From the NCBI GenBank assembly GCA_030323885.1, contig CM059198.1, forward strand, positions 10,950,462 through 11,014,461: a DNA stretch of 64,000 nucleotides. Reading direction: 5' to 3'. The stretch is from Branchipolynoe longqiensis. Lineage: Eukaryota > Annelida > Polychaeta > Phyllodocida > Polynoidae. Shown here piece by piece: positions 18,976-30,204 of the stretch (positions are counted from its first letter, which is position 1; each line of letters opens with the position of its first letter). The translations under genes were made by a program, and so were the position numbers. A model generated the notes under the pieces. It was not told where the DNA came from. It did not search any database and saw only the letters and a program-made list of their open reading frames with translations.

Positions 18976-20580
18976 ATGTACATACTGTTGGTATATAATG
19001 TATTCATCTGAGTAATATATTGGATCAGTAGTACTGGTAAAAGTTGATAACATAATTCTATATAATTAACACGCATTTCAAGCTGATTTATGATATGCGG
19101 ATGTTAGACAGCATCAAGCTGAGAACCATTTCTTGGAGAACAGGAAGCGTGAAAACAATATGTAGATAGGGTACATTTGAACAAATGTGTGCTATACATG
19201 GAAGTACACAATAACAAACCTGCTTTGTCTCCACCTTCCCCGAGTACAGCAATGCACATCCACAACCGAGTTAGTGTTGATACAACAGGAGCAACTTCAC
19301 CGAATTCTCGCTTACTTCAATTCTTTGTATAATAGACTTTTTCCTCATTGCATATGTATTGAGCTTCTATCCACAACATTGATTCATACTAGGGCACGGG
19401 TGGGAATCCTCTAGCATACCTTCTACTTAGAGCATAGTGCACACTGAGTGTTATCCATACCATTAGCTATTCCACAGCCATCAGAGGTGGAATGGGTTGG
19501 TGGTGGAAACCGTGTATTCAAGCTGAAATTAAACAAATAAAACAAAACCCCGTGATTAATGCTTGTCTGGAATAGCAGTGCCTCAGTGACGAGACACTTT
19601 GTACAGACCTACAATACCAAATGATAAGGAATAATATTATGTAATAAGGGAGCAAACATAATTTAGTGAGCCATTAGCTAGACGCGGTCCCGTCGAGAGA
19701 CTTCCGGTATCATGCCGCTGCGAGTTGACCTCTGACCCCAGCTTGACATGGAGCCTATTACCCTCCAGGCTACCTGCGGATAAGACGAGATTCCGTGCCG
19801 ACTTGACGGGACAACTCCGCTATTTTCTTGTGAAACCGAATAGGATTTCCACGTGTCGGGAGGGTGTATGTGCATACCTCCAGTCGGGAGCAGAGGCTCC
19901 CTCTCTCCTCCGTCCGCGAGATAATGGTTCACTGGTTAAGTGAGGCATACATTGCACAACCCCGTTTGGCATCTTCACATAGTTCTTTATATTTACCTGT
20001 TATTTCTGAGTGACACACTTATTTATGTAATATACTTTAGAAAGTCTAATTAAGAGCTTTCTATGGGCCGCCATCTTATGTTTTTGCATTCTCTCCCATT
20101 AACTTGGTGCCAATAGAGATAAACGCTGTACACTAGAATCAAGAACGCCAATATCCTTTTTATGCATATGCGGTTTTTGCTTGGATTTATAAATAGTTGT
20201 TCTTTACCCTTACTCTGGGTAAGGGTGAATCTTTTATCTATCGGCATCGGATAAAGATCTGAAGCCCACTCGGTGTCCCTGTTGGAGGAACAGACATGGA
20301 AGGGGATGTGGGATTGGTCGTTGGTTGGGACACAACTAAGGGTAATGTAATTAGGACGCATCTTGCTGCCTAGTAATTGGCATTACTGACATAAAGACAT
20401 TTTGTCATAGTGCCAGTACCCCATCCTCTTCACCCGTCCTGCTAGTGGGAAAGCATTATAAAATAGGCATGAGTGTTCACTGTCACAAGCCATTACAACA
20501 AAGAAATGGGGACATTCATCTCCGTAGAAGGCAACAATATGTTTGAGGTGATTTAGACTAAATCCACCTATCTATCAATA
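18976..20580. other. No recognisable gene; partial SINE body
   Basis: Mostly AT-rich. A GC-richer patch at 19676-19940 has short open frames on both strands without recognised domains. A SINE-body-like piece lies at 20395-20505. Confidence 0.5.
20395..20505 (+). repeat. SINE body fragment
   Basis: CTAGTGGGAAAGCATTATAA then AGGCATGAGTG and CACTGTCACAAG match the conserved 3' body shared by the SINEs at 31969, 39001, 46235 and 49600 (AGTGGGGCAGCACTATAAAG, CCATGAGTGCGCAC). Neither head nor tail is recognised. Confidence 0.55.
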
Positions 20581-20585
20581 ACAGG
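20581..20585. repeat. Target site duplication of gypsy copy 1, left
   Basis: ACAGG directly precedes the 5' LTR and is repeated at 24858-24862 directly after the 3' LTR. Confidence 0.9.
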
Positions 20586-20788
20586 TGTAATATATGCGTA
20601 ATAGACGTCGAGACACGTCTGTAATATATGCTAATGAGATGCATAATGTTCCAGATAGTGAGTGAGACAAAGGAGTATGTAAATGAGATGATGTCATGAA
20701 AAGTTTAGCCGGCGGTTCACTTAGCCCTGGACGGGAATAAACCAGTCAGTATCCAGAAGTCGAAGTGTTCAGACGTTGTACTTTTACA
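20586..20788 (+). repeat. 5' LTR of gypsy copy 1
   Basis: 203 bp. It contains a CRE-like TGATGTCA at 20689-20696 and AATAAA near 20748, plausible as promoter and polyadenylation elements. Its partner is at 24655-24857; by eye the two differ at about 10-15 positions, so the insertion is not recent. Confidence 0.92.
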
Positions 20789-20800
20789 TGGTGTCAGATG
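20789..20800 (+). promoter_or_regulatory. Primer-binding site of gypsy copy 1
   Basis: TGGTGTCAGATG begins immediately after the LTR. Complementarity to a 3' end of ...CTGACACCA points to a leucine tRNA primer (inferred from general tRNA-Leu 3' ends). The same TGGTGTCAGA follows the 5' LTR of copy 2. Confidence 0.7.
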
Positions 20801-20807
20801 AGGAAGA

Positions 20808-22041
20808 ATGCCGCCCGCTAATACGCTGCTGGGTTTGCGGCCGCCATGTCAGCTTGTCCTCACCCACAACGTATGATCGAACTGGAAAACATGGATCAGA
20901 TCATATGAGATATATGCCATTGCTGCAGGTGTAATCACGAAGGCAGAACGAGTGCAATGCTGCATCTTCCTTCATGTCGCCGGCGAGGATGCACAAAAGG
21001 TATTTTCCAACATGTCCATCGAGCTCGCTGATCGAGACAAGATCGGACTGCTCACAGATGCATTTCAGACCTACTGTACAGGTAAAAGTAACTTGATATT
21101 AACACGCTATCGGTTCAATTCTCATAACCAAGCTACTGAGAATATGTCTACATATGTTACTGCGAGACAGAGTGAAAGACTGAGTATGGATCGGTGGAGG
21201 AGTCGCTGTTGCGCAATCGGCAGGTGGCTGGCGTAAGGAACACAAATTTGAGGAACAAACTGCTACAAATGGCTGATTTGACATTAGAAAAGTGCATCAA
21301 CAAGGAAATAGATTTTCTGAGGAACTATGCTACTGCGCATACCAGTGCGCCGGTCATCGGCAATGCCATCTTGGAAATCGCCATCTTGGAATGCTGGCGG
21401 TGCCGGTGCTGGAGAGTTCAAGATCCGCTGTCAAAAAACTGCGGATACGGACACCACCAGGGAGTCTGCCCAGCGAAAGGCAAAACTTGCATAGCCTGCA
21501 AGAAGATCGGGCACTTCGGTAAGGTCTGCCGGAGCCGACTGGGCAGGGTCAATGAGTTGACCGTTGAAGAGCCCGACCCTCACAATGCTGATCAAGACCT
21601 GGATCCGGTGGAGGTCAATGTTTTGACAATGGATCTGTTCATCGGTGCCATTGATCGCGGTGCCGAGCAAGATGCTGAGATGTGGTACGCGACCGCCTGG
21701 GTGAACGGTTGCCCTGTCAAGTACAAGCTCAACACCAGTTTGGAAGTAAATATGCTTCCGAGGAATATCTTCGACAGAGTCGCACCGGGGTGGCTGATGA
21801 ACACCCGGTGTTCATTGGTTATGTTCTCGGGGCATCGGATCACTCCTGACGCTGAGGCGTCGGTCGATGTGAATGGCAGAGACTTCAGGTTCCAAGTGGT
21901 ATGGAACTGTCAGCCTATTTTGGGGAAACAGGCTTGTGTGGCATTGAACTTGTTGGCGCGTGTCGATGAGGTGCGCTCTGCCGTGCCGACAAACATTTCC
22001 AAGCCGGTCCCAATCCCAGTGCCCAGGCTGAACAGATGGTA
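20808..22041 (+). pseudogene. gag: Gypsy copy 1 gag and protease (decayed)
   Basis: Gag begins MPPANTLLGLRPP at 20808. It has stops and frameshifts before 21194. From 21194 a continuous frame has two zinc knuckles, one of which keeps the ligands (CIACKKIGHFGKVC), and then the protease region. The retropepsin motif is KLNTSLE where the sister copies have KLDTGSE, so the catalytic Asp-Thr-Gly is lost. Gag would package RNA; the protease would cut the polyprotein. Confidence 0.85.
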
Positions 22042-22861
22042 AGCGAATACAAAGACATTTTTCAGGGTTTAGGTCTGATTAAAGCAAAGGCTGTCATTCA
22101 TGTTGATATATCTGCACAACCTGTTATAGATCCGCCTAGAAGAATCCCATATGCAATTCAAAGTGAAGTATGTAGTGAAATTGATCGTATTTTAGAAATG
22201 GGTGTCATAGTTGAGCAGGATGAACCTACTGAGTGGGTTAATTCTATAACTATCGTAAGAAAAACAAATAAGATAAGGATTTGTCTGGATCCGACTAAGT
22301 TGTACAAAACTATAAAGAGAGGGCCTTTCCCTACCAAAACAACTGACAAAATTATTGCCAAGATGGCAGATGCAAAATATTTCTCAGTTTTAGATGCAAT
22401 GACAGGGTATTGGCAAATAGAGTTAGATGAAGAAAGTTTGCGTCTGCGCACATTTAACACTCCATGGGGCTGATACAGGTACACCTGCCTGCCTTTTGGC
22501 ATCGAAACAGCCGGTGACATTTTTATTCAGGAAATGCACCATGTCATGGGCGACCTACCCCGGTATCAAGATAGTCATGGACAACATTTTGGTATATGGG
22601 TCAACAGTGGAGGAGCACAACGAGAGGCTCAAGGCCGTGTTGGACCGAGCTAGGTCAGTAAATCTCAAATTAAACAAGGCAAAATCTTTGTTATGCAAAA
22701 CTACAGTAAAGTATGTAGGTCATCAACTTACCCAACAAGGTGTTAAGCCTGATCCAGACAGAATACAAGCAAACGTAGACATGCCAGAGCCATGCGACAA
22801 ACAAGGCGTCCAATGGTTCCTGGCATTGTTGGGTATGTGCACAAATTCATACCTAACATGA
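22036..22861 (+). pseudogene. pol: Gypsy copy 1 reverse transcriptase (decayed)
   Basis: Recognisable RT: PVIDPPRRIPYAIQ, GVIVEQDEPTEWVNSI, KIRICLDPTKL, FSVLDAMTGYWQIELD, and a TGA stop at 22471 inside TPWG/YRYTCLPFG. After a frameshift, IVMDNILVYG shows that the second catalytic Asp of the YxDD box is Asn. The frame ends at 22861, where the thumb is deleted. Copy 3 shows what is missing. Confidence 0.88.
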
Positions 22862-24347
22862 CTATATCTGGACCACAAGCCGTTGGTGGCGATAATGCAA
22901 AAACTGATTCACAAACTTTCGGCCAAAATGCAGAGAATGCGAATGCGTTTGCAAAACTACAATATTCAACTGTGTCATGTGAAGGGTTCTCTGATTTTTT
23001 TGCAGACACATTGTCCAGAGCACACAGTGCCAGTGTAGGTCATGAGACTCTGTTTGATAACACGTTCAGCATTGCCGCAGTGGACATGCAATCGTCAAGT
23101 TTGTTAAGTAAAATTGTCAGAGAGTATGAAAAAGATGTATCCATGTCTATGTTGATCACACACATTGAGGATGGGTGGGACACTACACACATACAGACAG
23201 CGCCGTGTCTCAGACAGTACATCCAACACAAAGACGAGTTAGCGGTAGAAAACAATCTAGTCATGAAAGGCAATCGTGTGGTGGTCCCTCCGGGTCTCCA
23301 CGGTGAAATGATTGAGGCATTACACAAAACACACTTGGGCGTAACGAAATCCAAGCAGCTGGCGCGAGACTGCATGTTCTGGCCTAACATAAACAAACAA
23401 ATTGAGGGAAAAGTCAGTCGGTGTGACACTTGCCAGAACAACCGGAAAAGTTTGCATAATGAGCCGTTGATAAACCACCCGATAGCCTCTCAGCCATATG
23501 ATAAAGTAGGGGCAGATTTGTTTGAATTAAACAATGAAAATTACCTGATAACCGTGGATTATTACACAAAATATCCAGAGGTGACGTTGTTGATATATAC
23601 GTCATCAGTCACAGTCATTGAGGCGATGAAGGATAATTTTGCTAGACACGGTATTCCTAGTCAGGTTATTTCAGACAATGGTCTGCAATTTAAGAGCCAT
23701 GAGTACAGGGAGTTTGGACAACATTATGGTTTTAAAGCCATATATTCCAGTCCGCAATATCCACAGAGCAACAGCCGGGTGGAAAGGTTTGTGCAGATGG
23801 TGAAAGACATGTTTAAAAAATGCACAAAAACAAAGACAGATTTTCAGTTAGCCTTGTTAAACTATCGAAACACTCCATTGCCCATCTTGAATGCATCTCT
23901 GGCTCAGCTGCTCATGAGCACAAGGCTGAGAGGCAGGTTGCTGATGGCGGAGAAATCTTGATACCCGAAACACAAAATCCGAAGAAAGTACAGACAGCAA
24001 GAAGACAGCAAAGTCAGAAAGCTTTTCATGACAAGAAATGCGGTAAGCTGCACAAGCCTATGAGAGTTGGGGACAGTGTAAAATACAAGAATAATGCAGG
24101 AGAGTGGAAAAAAGGAGTAATTTTGGGACGTAAAGGTGTGTCAGGGAGAGAATATCAGATTTTAAATGAGTCACGGAACATGTTGTACAGGAACAGGGTT
24201 CAAATTATAAGGGCGCTCGAGGGGAGGCAGCCTGAGCCAGTCGAGCAGATGCAAAGTGTGTCAGCGTCACAGCCAAATGTAAACAGTGCGGCTAATCTAA
24301 GTAGGTCAGGTCGGGTGATTAGGCCGGCGAGCAGGTTAGACCTGTAG
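22862..24347 (+). pseudogene. pol: Gypsy copy 1 RNase H remnant and integrase
   Basis: After the deletion the frame resumes with an altered RNase H tail (FFADTLSRAHSA) and an open integrase. Its parts are an HHCC finger (HKTHLGVTKSKQL, then CDTCQNN), and a core with GADLFEL, ISDNGLQF and VERFVQ as the D, D, E positions. A frameshift near 23930 leads into the C-terminal GPY/F-like segment (VGDSVKYKNNAGEWKKGVIL) and a tail ending SGRVIRPASRLDL at 24347. Integrase would have inserted the cDNA. The core looks complete, but the C-terminus is out of frame. Confidence 0.88.
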
Positions 24348-24654
24348 TGAGTCAGTCACATTGAATATATACACACGAACACATGTGCATGGTAGGCATA
24401 AGTATTGTATTTTCAGCTGCATTTGGTGTGTGTGTTGTTCTATAATGGACAATATGTCATATGGAGGCTAAGCAGCCGGACAGTCAGAGGACTTCAGTGC
24501 AATAGTGCGCTCAGACATTCGGTAGAACCTTTGGTTTAAGCTAAGTACACATATATGTTTTGTATTATTGTGCTATTCATTTTACTGGGTATGTATATAT
24601 AGTTGAGTGTCATTTTAAAACATTTCATGTTTCAGAAATACTTCGAAGGGGGGA

Positions 24655-24857
24655 TGCAATATATGCATAATAGACGTCTAGACACGTCTGTGATATATGC
24701 TAATGAGATGCATAATATTCCAGACAGTGAGTGAGACAAAGGAGTATGTAAATGAGATGATGTCATGGAAAGTTTAGCCGGCAGTTCAGTGAGCCCTGTA
24801 TGGGAATAAACCATTCAGTATCCAGAAGTCAAAGTGTTCAGATGTTGTGCTTTTACA
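24655..24857 (+). repeat. 3' LTR of gypsy copy 1
   Basis: 203 bp, preceded by the polypurine tract GAAGGGGGGA (24645-24654) and followed by target duplication ACAGG (24858-24862). Confidence 0.92.
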
Positions 24858-24862
24858 ACAGG

Positions 24863-27005
24863 GTTTACTTCAGCCAGTACCGTACCATTATCGACAGCCT
24901 GGGTTGTAAGAAAACCTGTTTAAAAACCCCTTATCACACACTTAGCGTCCAGTGCGGCAAACTAGGGCCCATCCTGTTATTACCTCATATGTTGCTAGGA
25001 GTAAAACCACACACAAATCTGTTTCGCGAACATCAAAGTGGATGGGCTCGTGCCAAGAATATTCACTTCTTGTGGGGAAGGTGACGAGTTCGATAGCTGC
25101 CGAAGAACAAAGAAACCCACAACAAACAAAGGCATGCCCAATTGTTGGTATGTCGGCATTGTTGGGATTGTACGAGACATAAATGAGCTGTATTCACACG
25201 GGCGAGTTAAAACACCTCACGCAAAATTACTTGCGTAGTTCGACTCAGATTTGCCATGTGAATGCACGGCTGAGGCGTTTTAGGGCTGAATCGATTCATA
25301 TAAATCGTTTAATGTAAAACGCTTATCAAGGTGGTCTACAGGAACCGATCTACGCTGAATCGTTTGATTTATGACATCACACGCATGCGCAGTCGAGGGA
25401 AACGTGACAGTCGAGACCTGAGTGTGTTGACTTTCCGATAAATTTGCTTTATGAACCTGCTAGCTGTGCACATATATTTTGTTCATGATTTATTTTTAGG
25501 GTTTCACTGCCCAGCAGAAGTTTTGACTGTTCCAAACCAATACGATTCAGTCCATACATATCTAGGTCGAACCCACACTCTCTCGGCCGACGTCAACAAA
25601 CCCAAACTGGCGCTGGTTAGTCTGGACTTGCTCATGCGCAGATATCCACTTCCGCCTTAAACCGATTCAAAGCACTGCCCGTGTGAATGCGACACACTTT
25701 GAAACTCAGCCCGTGTGAATGCGCGCTAGATCGCTTAATATAAATCGCCTTCTGTAGATCGCTTTAGATTTTGCCCATGTCAGAATAATGGCTTCGCTGA
25801 GCGGGGACAGTCAGTTGTGGTCATTGCAAGGGCGCCGGGAACCATGAAGCATAACCCCCCACCCCCTCCCCCCCCCTTCCTGCTCAGTGGGTGGGTGTGC
25901 GTGCGCTGCACTCATACAACCTCCATCCACGATTCTCGCCCCCCCGACCATGTCAAACCGAACCCTTAGATCTGTGCGATTGTTCTGCTGCTACGTCACC
26001 TAGCAATGGGTAAATGCACTAGGATATATGACAAGGACTGGCTAGCCTCAAGTCATGACTGAGTGGTGCCGAGAGCATTTTATTTCACTCGAGCCGCATG
26101 AACCAGATCGCCAAATGAGCTTTGAACCGCGCTTTCAAGCCCCTAACTGAATCAAACCGACGACTTCAAGCTTCATAGTCCAGTGAAACCACACGTCTTT
26201 TGAAAGCACAACACTTATCTAGGTTTGATCCGACATATTCAACTTATACTGGTGCAATTATTAAGTGTATGTTGCTACATTTAATCTGAAGGGCATGCTA
26301 TGTCAATTTAATAGACTCTGTTTCCGGTGAAGCCTACGAGGTTAGAGTTTGGATAAGCATGCCAACATTAATTTGGCATGTTTATTCTTCAAGTATCTCC
26401 AAAGTTACTCATTGTAAATTAAGGTTTCTTGAAACCAAAGTCATCATCATCATCATGCTGTTGGTTGCGATGCGACAAAGACTGCTTTCATTACTTGACT
26501 GCCGCTCTTCATTTAGCTCTCTGCTGTGAGAGTGATGTCCGACATTTCATGAAAGCTGCCTGCAAAAGTGTTGAAGTGCTGCTGGTTTTTGCAAGTTACC
26601 AGCGGTACTCTCTTGGGGAGCAAATAGAGGTTTCACACCGGCAAGAACATGTCCAGACAGGCGCAAAACTATTTGTCCCTGCAGTGGCTGGCCGGGAGAT
26701 GTTGGGAGTTCCATACATCAAACACCCTTGATGCTGCCACAGTGACATGGTTTTCTGTTCAGGGTTTGCTCCCTTAGCCTTCAGTTCTGTCAAGAACCTG
26801 TACCACAAGGCAGTGGTTTACAACTCTGCAGGGCAGGGGCATCAAACTCCCTGAGGTATTGCAATACCTGCATATGAGACATAGTAACCAAAGTAACATA
26901 TATAATAATAATATTATAATGATCAATCTAGTATATTTATATCAGAAAATGACCGAAACGCAAAACCATCGGAATCTACAACTTAACTTTTGTTATTTTT
27001 CAGTC
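24863..27005. other. No gene; possible small DNA element and short satellites
   Basis: Intergenic. 25192-25720 may be a terminal-inverted-repeat element (separate entry). 25855-25880 is a C-rich run. The short frame at 26429-26731 has no recognised domain. Its ATCATC start is a microsatellite. Confidence 0.5.
25192..25720. mobile_element. Candidate MITE-like element with ATTCACACGGGC inverted ends
   Basis: ATTCACACGGGC at 25192-25203 is the exact reverse complement of GCCCGTGTGAAT at 25677-25688 and again at 25709-25720. A degenerate internal copy (GCCATGTGAATGC) lies near 25252. The interval is non-coding and about 500 bp. No target duplication was identified, so this is a suggestion only. 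Confidence 0.4.
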
Positions 27006-27010
27006 CCTAC
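27006..27010. repeat. Target site duplication of gypsy copy 2, left
   Basis: CCTAC, repeated at 28982-28986 immediately after the 3' LTR. Confidence 0.88.
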
Positions 27011-27171
27011 AGTAATATATGCATAAAAAACATCCCTGCACGTGTGCAGAACAAAGGATATGTAAATGAGATGACATCATAGACAAATGGTCCCGGCAGT
27101 TTAGGACCCTGGACAGTGAAGAAAGCATTCAGTATCCAGAAGTCAAAGTGTTCAGACGGCATACTTTCACA
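27011..27171 (+). repeat. 5' LTR of gypsy copy 2
   Basis: 161 bp, ending TTTCACA. It starts AGTAATATATGC where the 3' LTR has TGTAATATATGC. Confidence 0.88.
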
Positions 27172-27189
27172 TGGTGTCAGATAAGGACG

Positions 27190-28255
27190 ATGCCACCTGC
27201 TAACACACTGCCGGGTCTCAGGCCACCAGAACAGCTCATCCTTTGCAAGAACGCACGATTGAACTGGAAAACATGGATCAGAGCATGTGACATATATGCC
27301 ATGGCTGCAGGAGTTGTAATGAAGACAGGATGGGTGCTTTCTTCACGTCGCAGGCGAAGAAGAGCAAATGGTCTTTGCCAATATGTCCATCGTGCTCGCT
27401 GAGCGAGATAAGATCAGAGCACTCACCGACCCGTGGGAGGAATCGCTTTTGCGCAATCGGTTTGGTGGCTGGCGTAAAAAACACTAATTTGAGAAACATA
27501 ATGCTGCAGACAGCCGACGGTTACGTTAGAAAAGTGCATAAACATGTGCAAGTTCAGTGAGTTCAGTTCTGATCAGTTGGAGGACAGAAAATCACACGTT
27601 GAAGTCAAGGAAATCGATTTTCTGAATAGATATGCGACTGCACATACCGGTGCACTGGTGGTTCATCCATCTGGGCCGCCATCTTGGAAAGCTGGCGGCA
27701 CCGGTGCAGGCGAGTTCAAGATCCACTGTCAAAACTGTGGCTACGAACACTGCCGGGGAGTCTGCCGAGCCAAAGGCAAGACGTGCATTGCCTGCAAGAA
27801 GGTCAGGAACTTAGGGAAGGTCTGCCGGAGCAGACTGGGCAGAGTCAATGAATTGACCATGGAAGAACCCGACCCTCACAATGCTGAGCAAGACCCGGAT
27901 CCGGCAGAAGTCAATGTGTTGATGACAGATCTGTTTGTCGGTGCCATCGACCACAGCACAGAAGGTGATGATGAACTCTGGTATGCGACTGTCCGAATGA
28001 ACGGTCATCCAATCAATTTCAAGCTTGACACAGGATCTGAGGCGAACGCTCTGCTGAGGAACATCTTCGACAGAGTAGCACCGGGACAGCTGATGAACGG
28101 TCATCCAGTCAATTTCAAGCTCGACACAGGATCGGAGGTGAACGCTCTGCTGAGGAACATCTTCGACGGAGTAGCACCGGGACAGTTGATGAACACCCGC
28201 TGTTCGCTTCTGACTTTTTTGGGGCATCGGATCACCCCGGACGGTGAGGCAGTAT
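27190..28255 (+). pseudogene. gag: Gypsy copy 2 gag and protease, with a duplicated protease segment
   Basis: Start MPPANTLPGLRPP at 27190. Gag is frame-disrupted, and from 27544 a long frame carries two zinc knuckles (CQNCGYEHCRGVC; then CIACKKVRNLGKVC, in which the usual Gly-His is Arg-Asn, so the His ligand is lost). The protease region contains two consecutive copies of a 32-residue unit with KLDTGSE (27997-28092 and 28093-28188). A retropepsin monomer normally has one such motif. The frame ends at a stop at about 28255. Confidence 0.85.
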
Positions 28256-28429
28256 AGACTTCACATTCCAAGTGGTGCGGAACTGCCAGCCCATCTTGAG
28301 TAAGTAGGCTTGTGTTGTGTTGAATTTGTTGGTGTGCGTTGACGAGGTGCACTCTAGCGTGCTGACAAACATTTCCACCCCGAGCGAATCCACAGCTCGT
28401 GAGCCAAAGATCTAGTAAGCAAATACAAA

Positions 28430-28769
28430 GATGTTTTTCAAGGTTTAGGTCTCATAAAATCAAATGCTGTCATTCATATTTATAAATCTGTACAACCTGT
28501 TGTTGACCCGCCGAGGAGGATTCCATATGCAATTAAAAACAAAGTACACGACGAGCTTAAGCGAAATGGGTGTAATTGTTGAGCAAGATGAACCCACTGA
28601 GTGGGTTAATTCCATAACAATCGTAAAAAAAACAAATAAGATAAGGAGCTGTCTGGATCCGACTAAGTTGAACAAAGCTATCAAGAGAGGGCCATTCCCA
28701 ACCAAAACCCGTGATATTTCTTGTATTATTGTATTGCATTGTATGTTTAAACATGTAAACTTGGTGTGA
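28430..28769 (+). pseudogene. pol: Gypsy copy 2 RT N-terminal fragment
   Basis: GVIVEQDEPTEWVNSITIVK and DPTKLNKAIKRGPFPTKT match the RT start of copies 1 and 3. After PTKT the sequence jumps to 3' untranslated sequence, so the palm and everything downstream are gone. Confidence 0.85.
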
Positions 28770-28820
28770 CGATGACGATTTTGAGACATTGCATGTCTCA
28801 GAAATACTTTGAGAGGGGGA

Positions 28821-28981
28821 TGTAATATATGCGTAAAAGACATCCAGGCATGTGTGGAGAACAAAGGATATGAAAATGAGATCACGTCATAGAAAAAGGG
28901 TGCCGGCGGTTCAGGACCCCGGACGGTGAATAAAGCATTCAGTATCCAGAAGTCAAAGTGCTCAGACATCGTACTTTGACA
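28821..28981 (+). repeat. 3' LTR of gypsy copy 2
   Basis: 161 bp, starts TGTAATATATGCG and ends TTTGACA, followed by CCTAC at 28982-28986. Confidence 0.9.
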
Positions 28982-28986
28982 CCTAC

Positions 28987-30204
28987 CATGGCGCATGGTG
29001 AGATTTGGATTGGAGGTGACAAGGGGAAGTGAAATGAGAAAGATCAATTGTTTGCAATTAAAATTCTCCCTGTTCAATCAATGAATATAACCAAACAAAC
29101 AAACAAAACCGCGAAACAGTTGGTTGGGCAAGAGTGCACACTGTAACAGGTACTTCAATGGTATGAGAGTAAATCTTATTAAGTTATAAAACCCCATTCA
29201 CTCACGCACTCCTGACTACCAAAATTATCACTGAAGGTATCCTCGTCCCTGAGACATCTGGAGCCAATAGGAGTAGGTTGTTTTAAGGATAAAACAACAA
29301 CATTGCCTCATACATTAGGATGCATTAGGCGGGAGATCTGGAAGCTATTACTGCTAGCCCTCTTCAGTTTTCATAATTACCAACAATTAGGTGTGCTCCA
29401 TTTCTCATAACTACTTGTCACTTTTCTACGCAATAGAAACAAATACAGGAAAGGCGAATCTCCATGGAGTCAGGTAGCATATTCATCACATCATGCTGCT
29501 GAAAGATCTGGTTACCTGATTTTAACATGTATTTTCTTTTACATGAATGTGTGTTATACTTCAGCAAAAAATAATACTTCTAGAAATATTAATGTTGCAT
29601 TGTCTGCTGACTTTGAGTTTCTATACTTTTTCGACATAAATATATTAGGTTGATCATTATAATCTGCCTCATTTTTGTTTGAAGTGACTTTGATTTAAAA
29701 TGACTATCTTACTATTCTTAGGAGATATTTGAAGAGTAAACATGCTAGTTTCCCCTTCTATGCAGAAATACATGCTACAACATTTATCTAAATTATTCTA
29801 AATTGAACATGTAGCTTAATTATCTAGATAAGTGTTTTGTGTTTGAAAGGTTTATGCTTTTATCGAACTATGCAGCTTTTTTTTCTTTTTTTGGGGGGGG
29901 GGGGGTACAGTATTTATTCATCTTAATATGACATTTGTCAGCGCCAGAGCACTGGTCTTCTGGCCATCTTACTATTGGAATTGACAGTCTAAATAATCTA
30001 AGTTTGATCAGTTCTGTATTAGTTACAGCACCGATCCTGTAGAATTAAGGGAGTGGCTCCTGCTGTATAATGTACAGCACCAGTCACTGTAGTACATGCA
30101 AAAATTGGGAGTAGAAAGTGCATACTCGGGGCAACTCAAACAATCGTTGAGGGTTACATTTTTCCTCTTATAAAACAAGGTAAGTTGAATACTGAAATTC
30201 TGAG
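28987..30204. other. No recognisable gene
   Basis: AT-rich intergenic sequence with a T-run/G-run (T8...G12) at 29878-29906. The short minus-strand frame at 30023-30220 is unrecognised. Confidence 0.5.

Larger units (their letters stand above)
20586..24857 (+). mobile_element. Ty3/gypsy LTR retrotransposon, copy 1 (two LTRs, degraded coding)
   Basis: The 203-bp LTRs begin TGTAATATATGC or TGCAATATATGC and end TTTTACA. A perfect 5-bp target duplication (ACAGG) flanks the element. The primer-binding site TGGTGTCAGA starts at 20789 and fits the 3' end of a tRNA-Leu. The polypurine tract GAAGGGGGGA is at 24645-24654. Internal order is gag, protease, RT, remnant RNase H, integrase. The coding region has stops, frameshifts and a deletion that removes the RT thumb and most of RNase H near 22860. 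Confidence 0.93.
27011..28981 (+). mobile_element. Ty3/gypsy LTR retrotransposon, copy 2 (internally deleted)
   Basis: 161-bp LTRs at 27011-27171 and 28821-28981 are bounded by CCTAC duplications. Primer-binding TGGTGTCAGA is at 27172 and polypurine GAGAGGGGGA at 28811-28820. Gag, protease and the first part of RT are present. Everything from mid RT through integrase is deleted near 28710, leaving a ~2-kb derivative. The first LTR base is A instead of T. The family is the same as copies 1 and 3, but its LTR lacks about 40 bp near the start. Confidence 0.92.
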
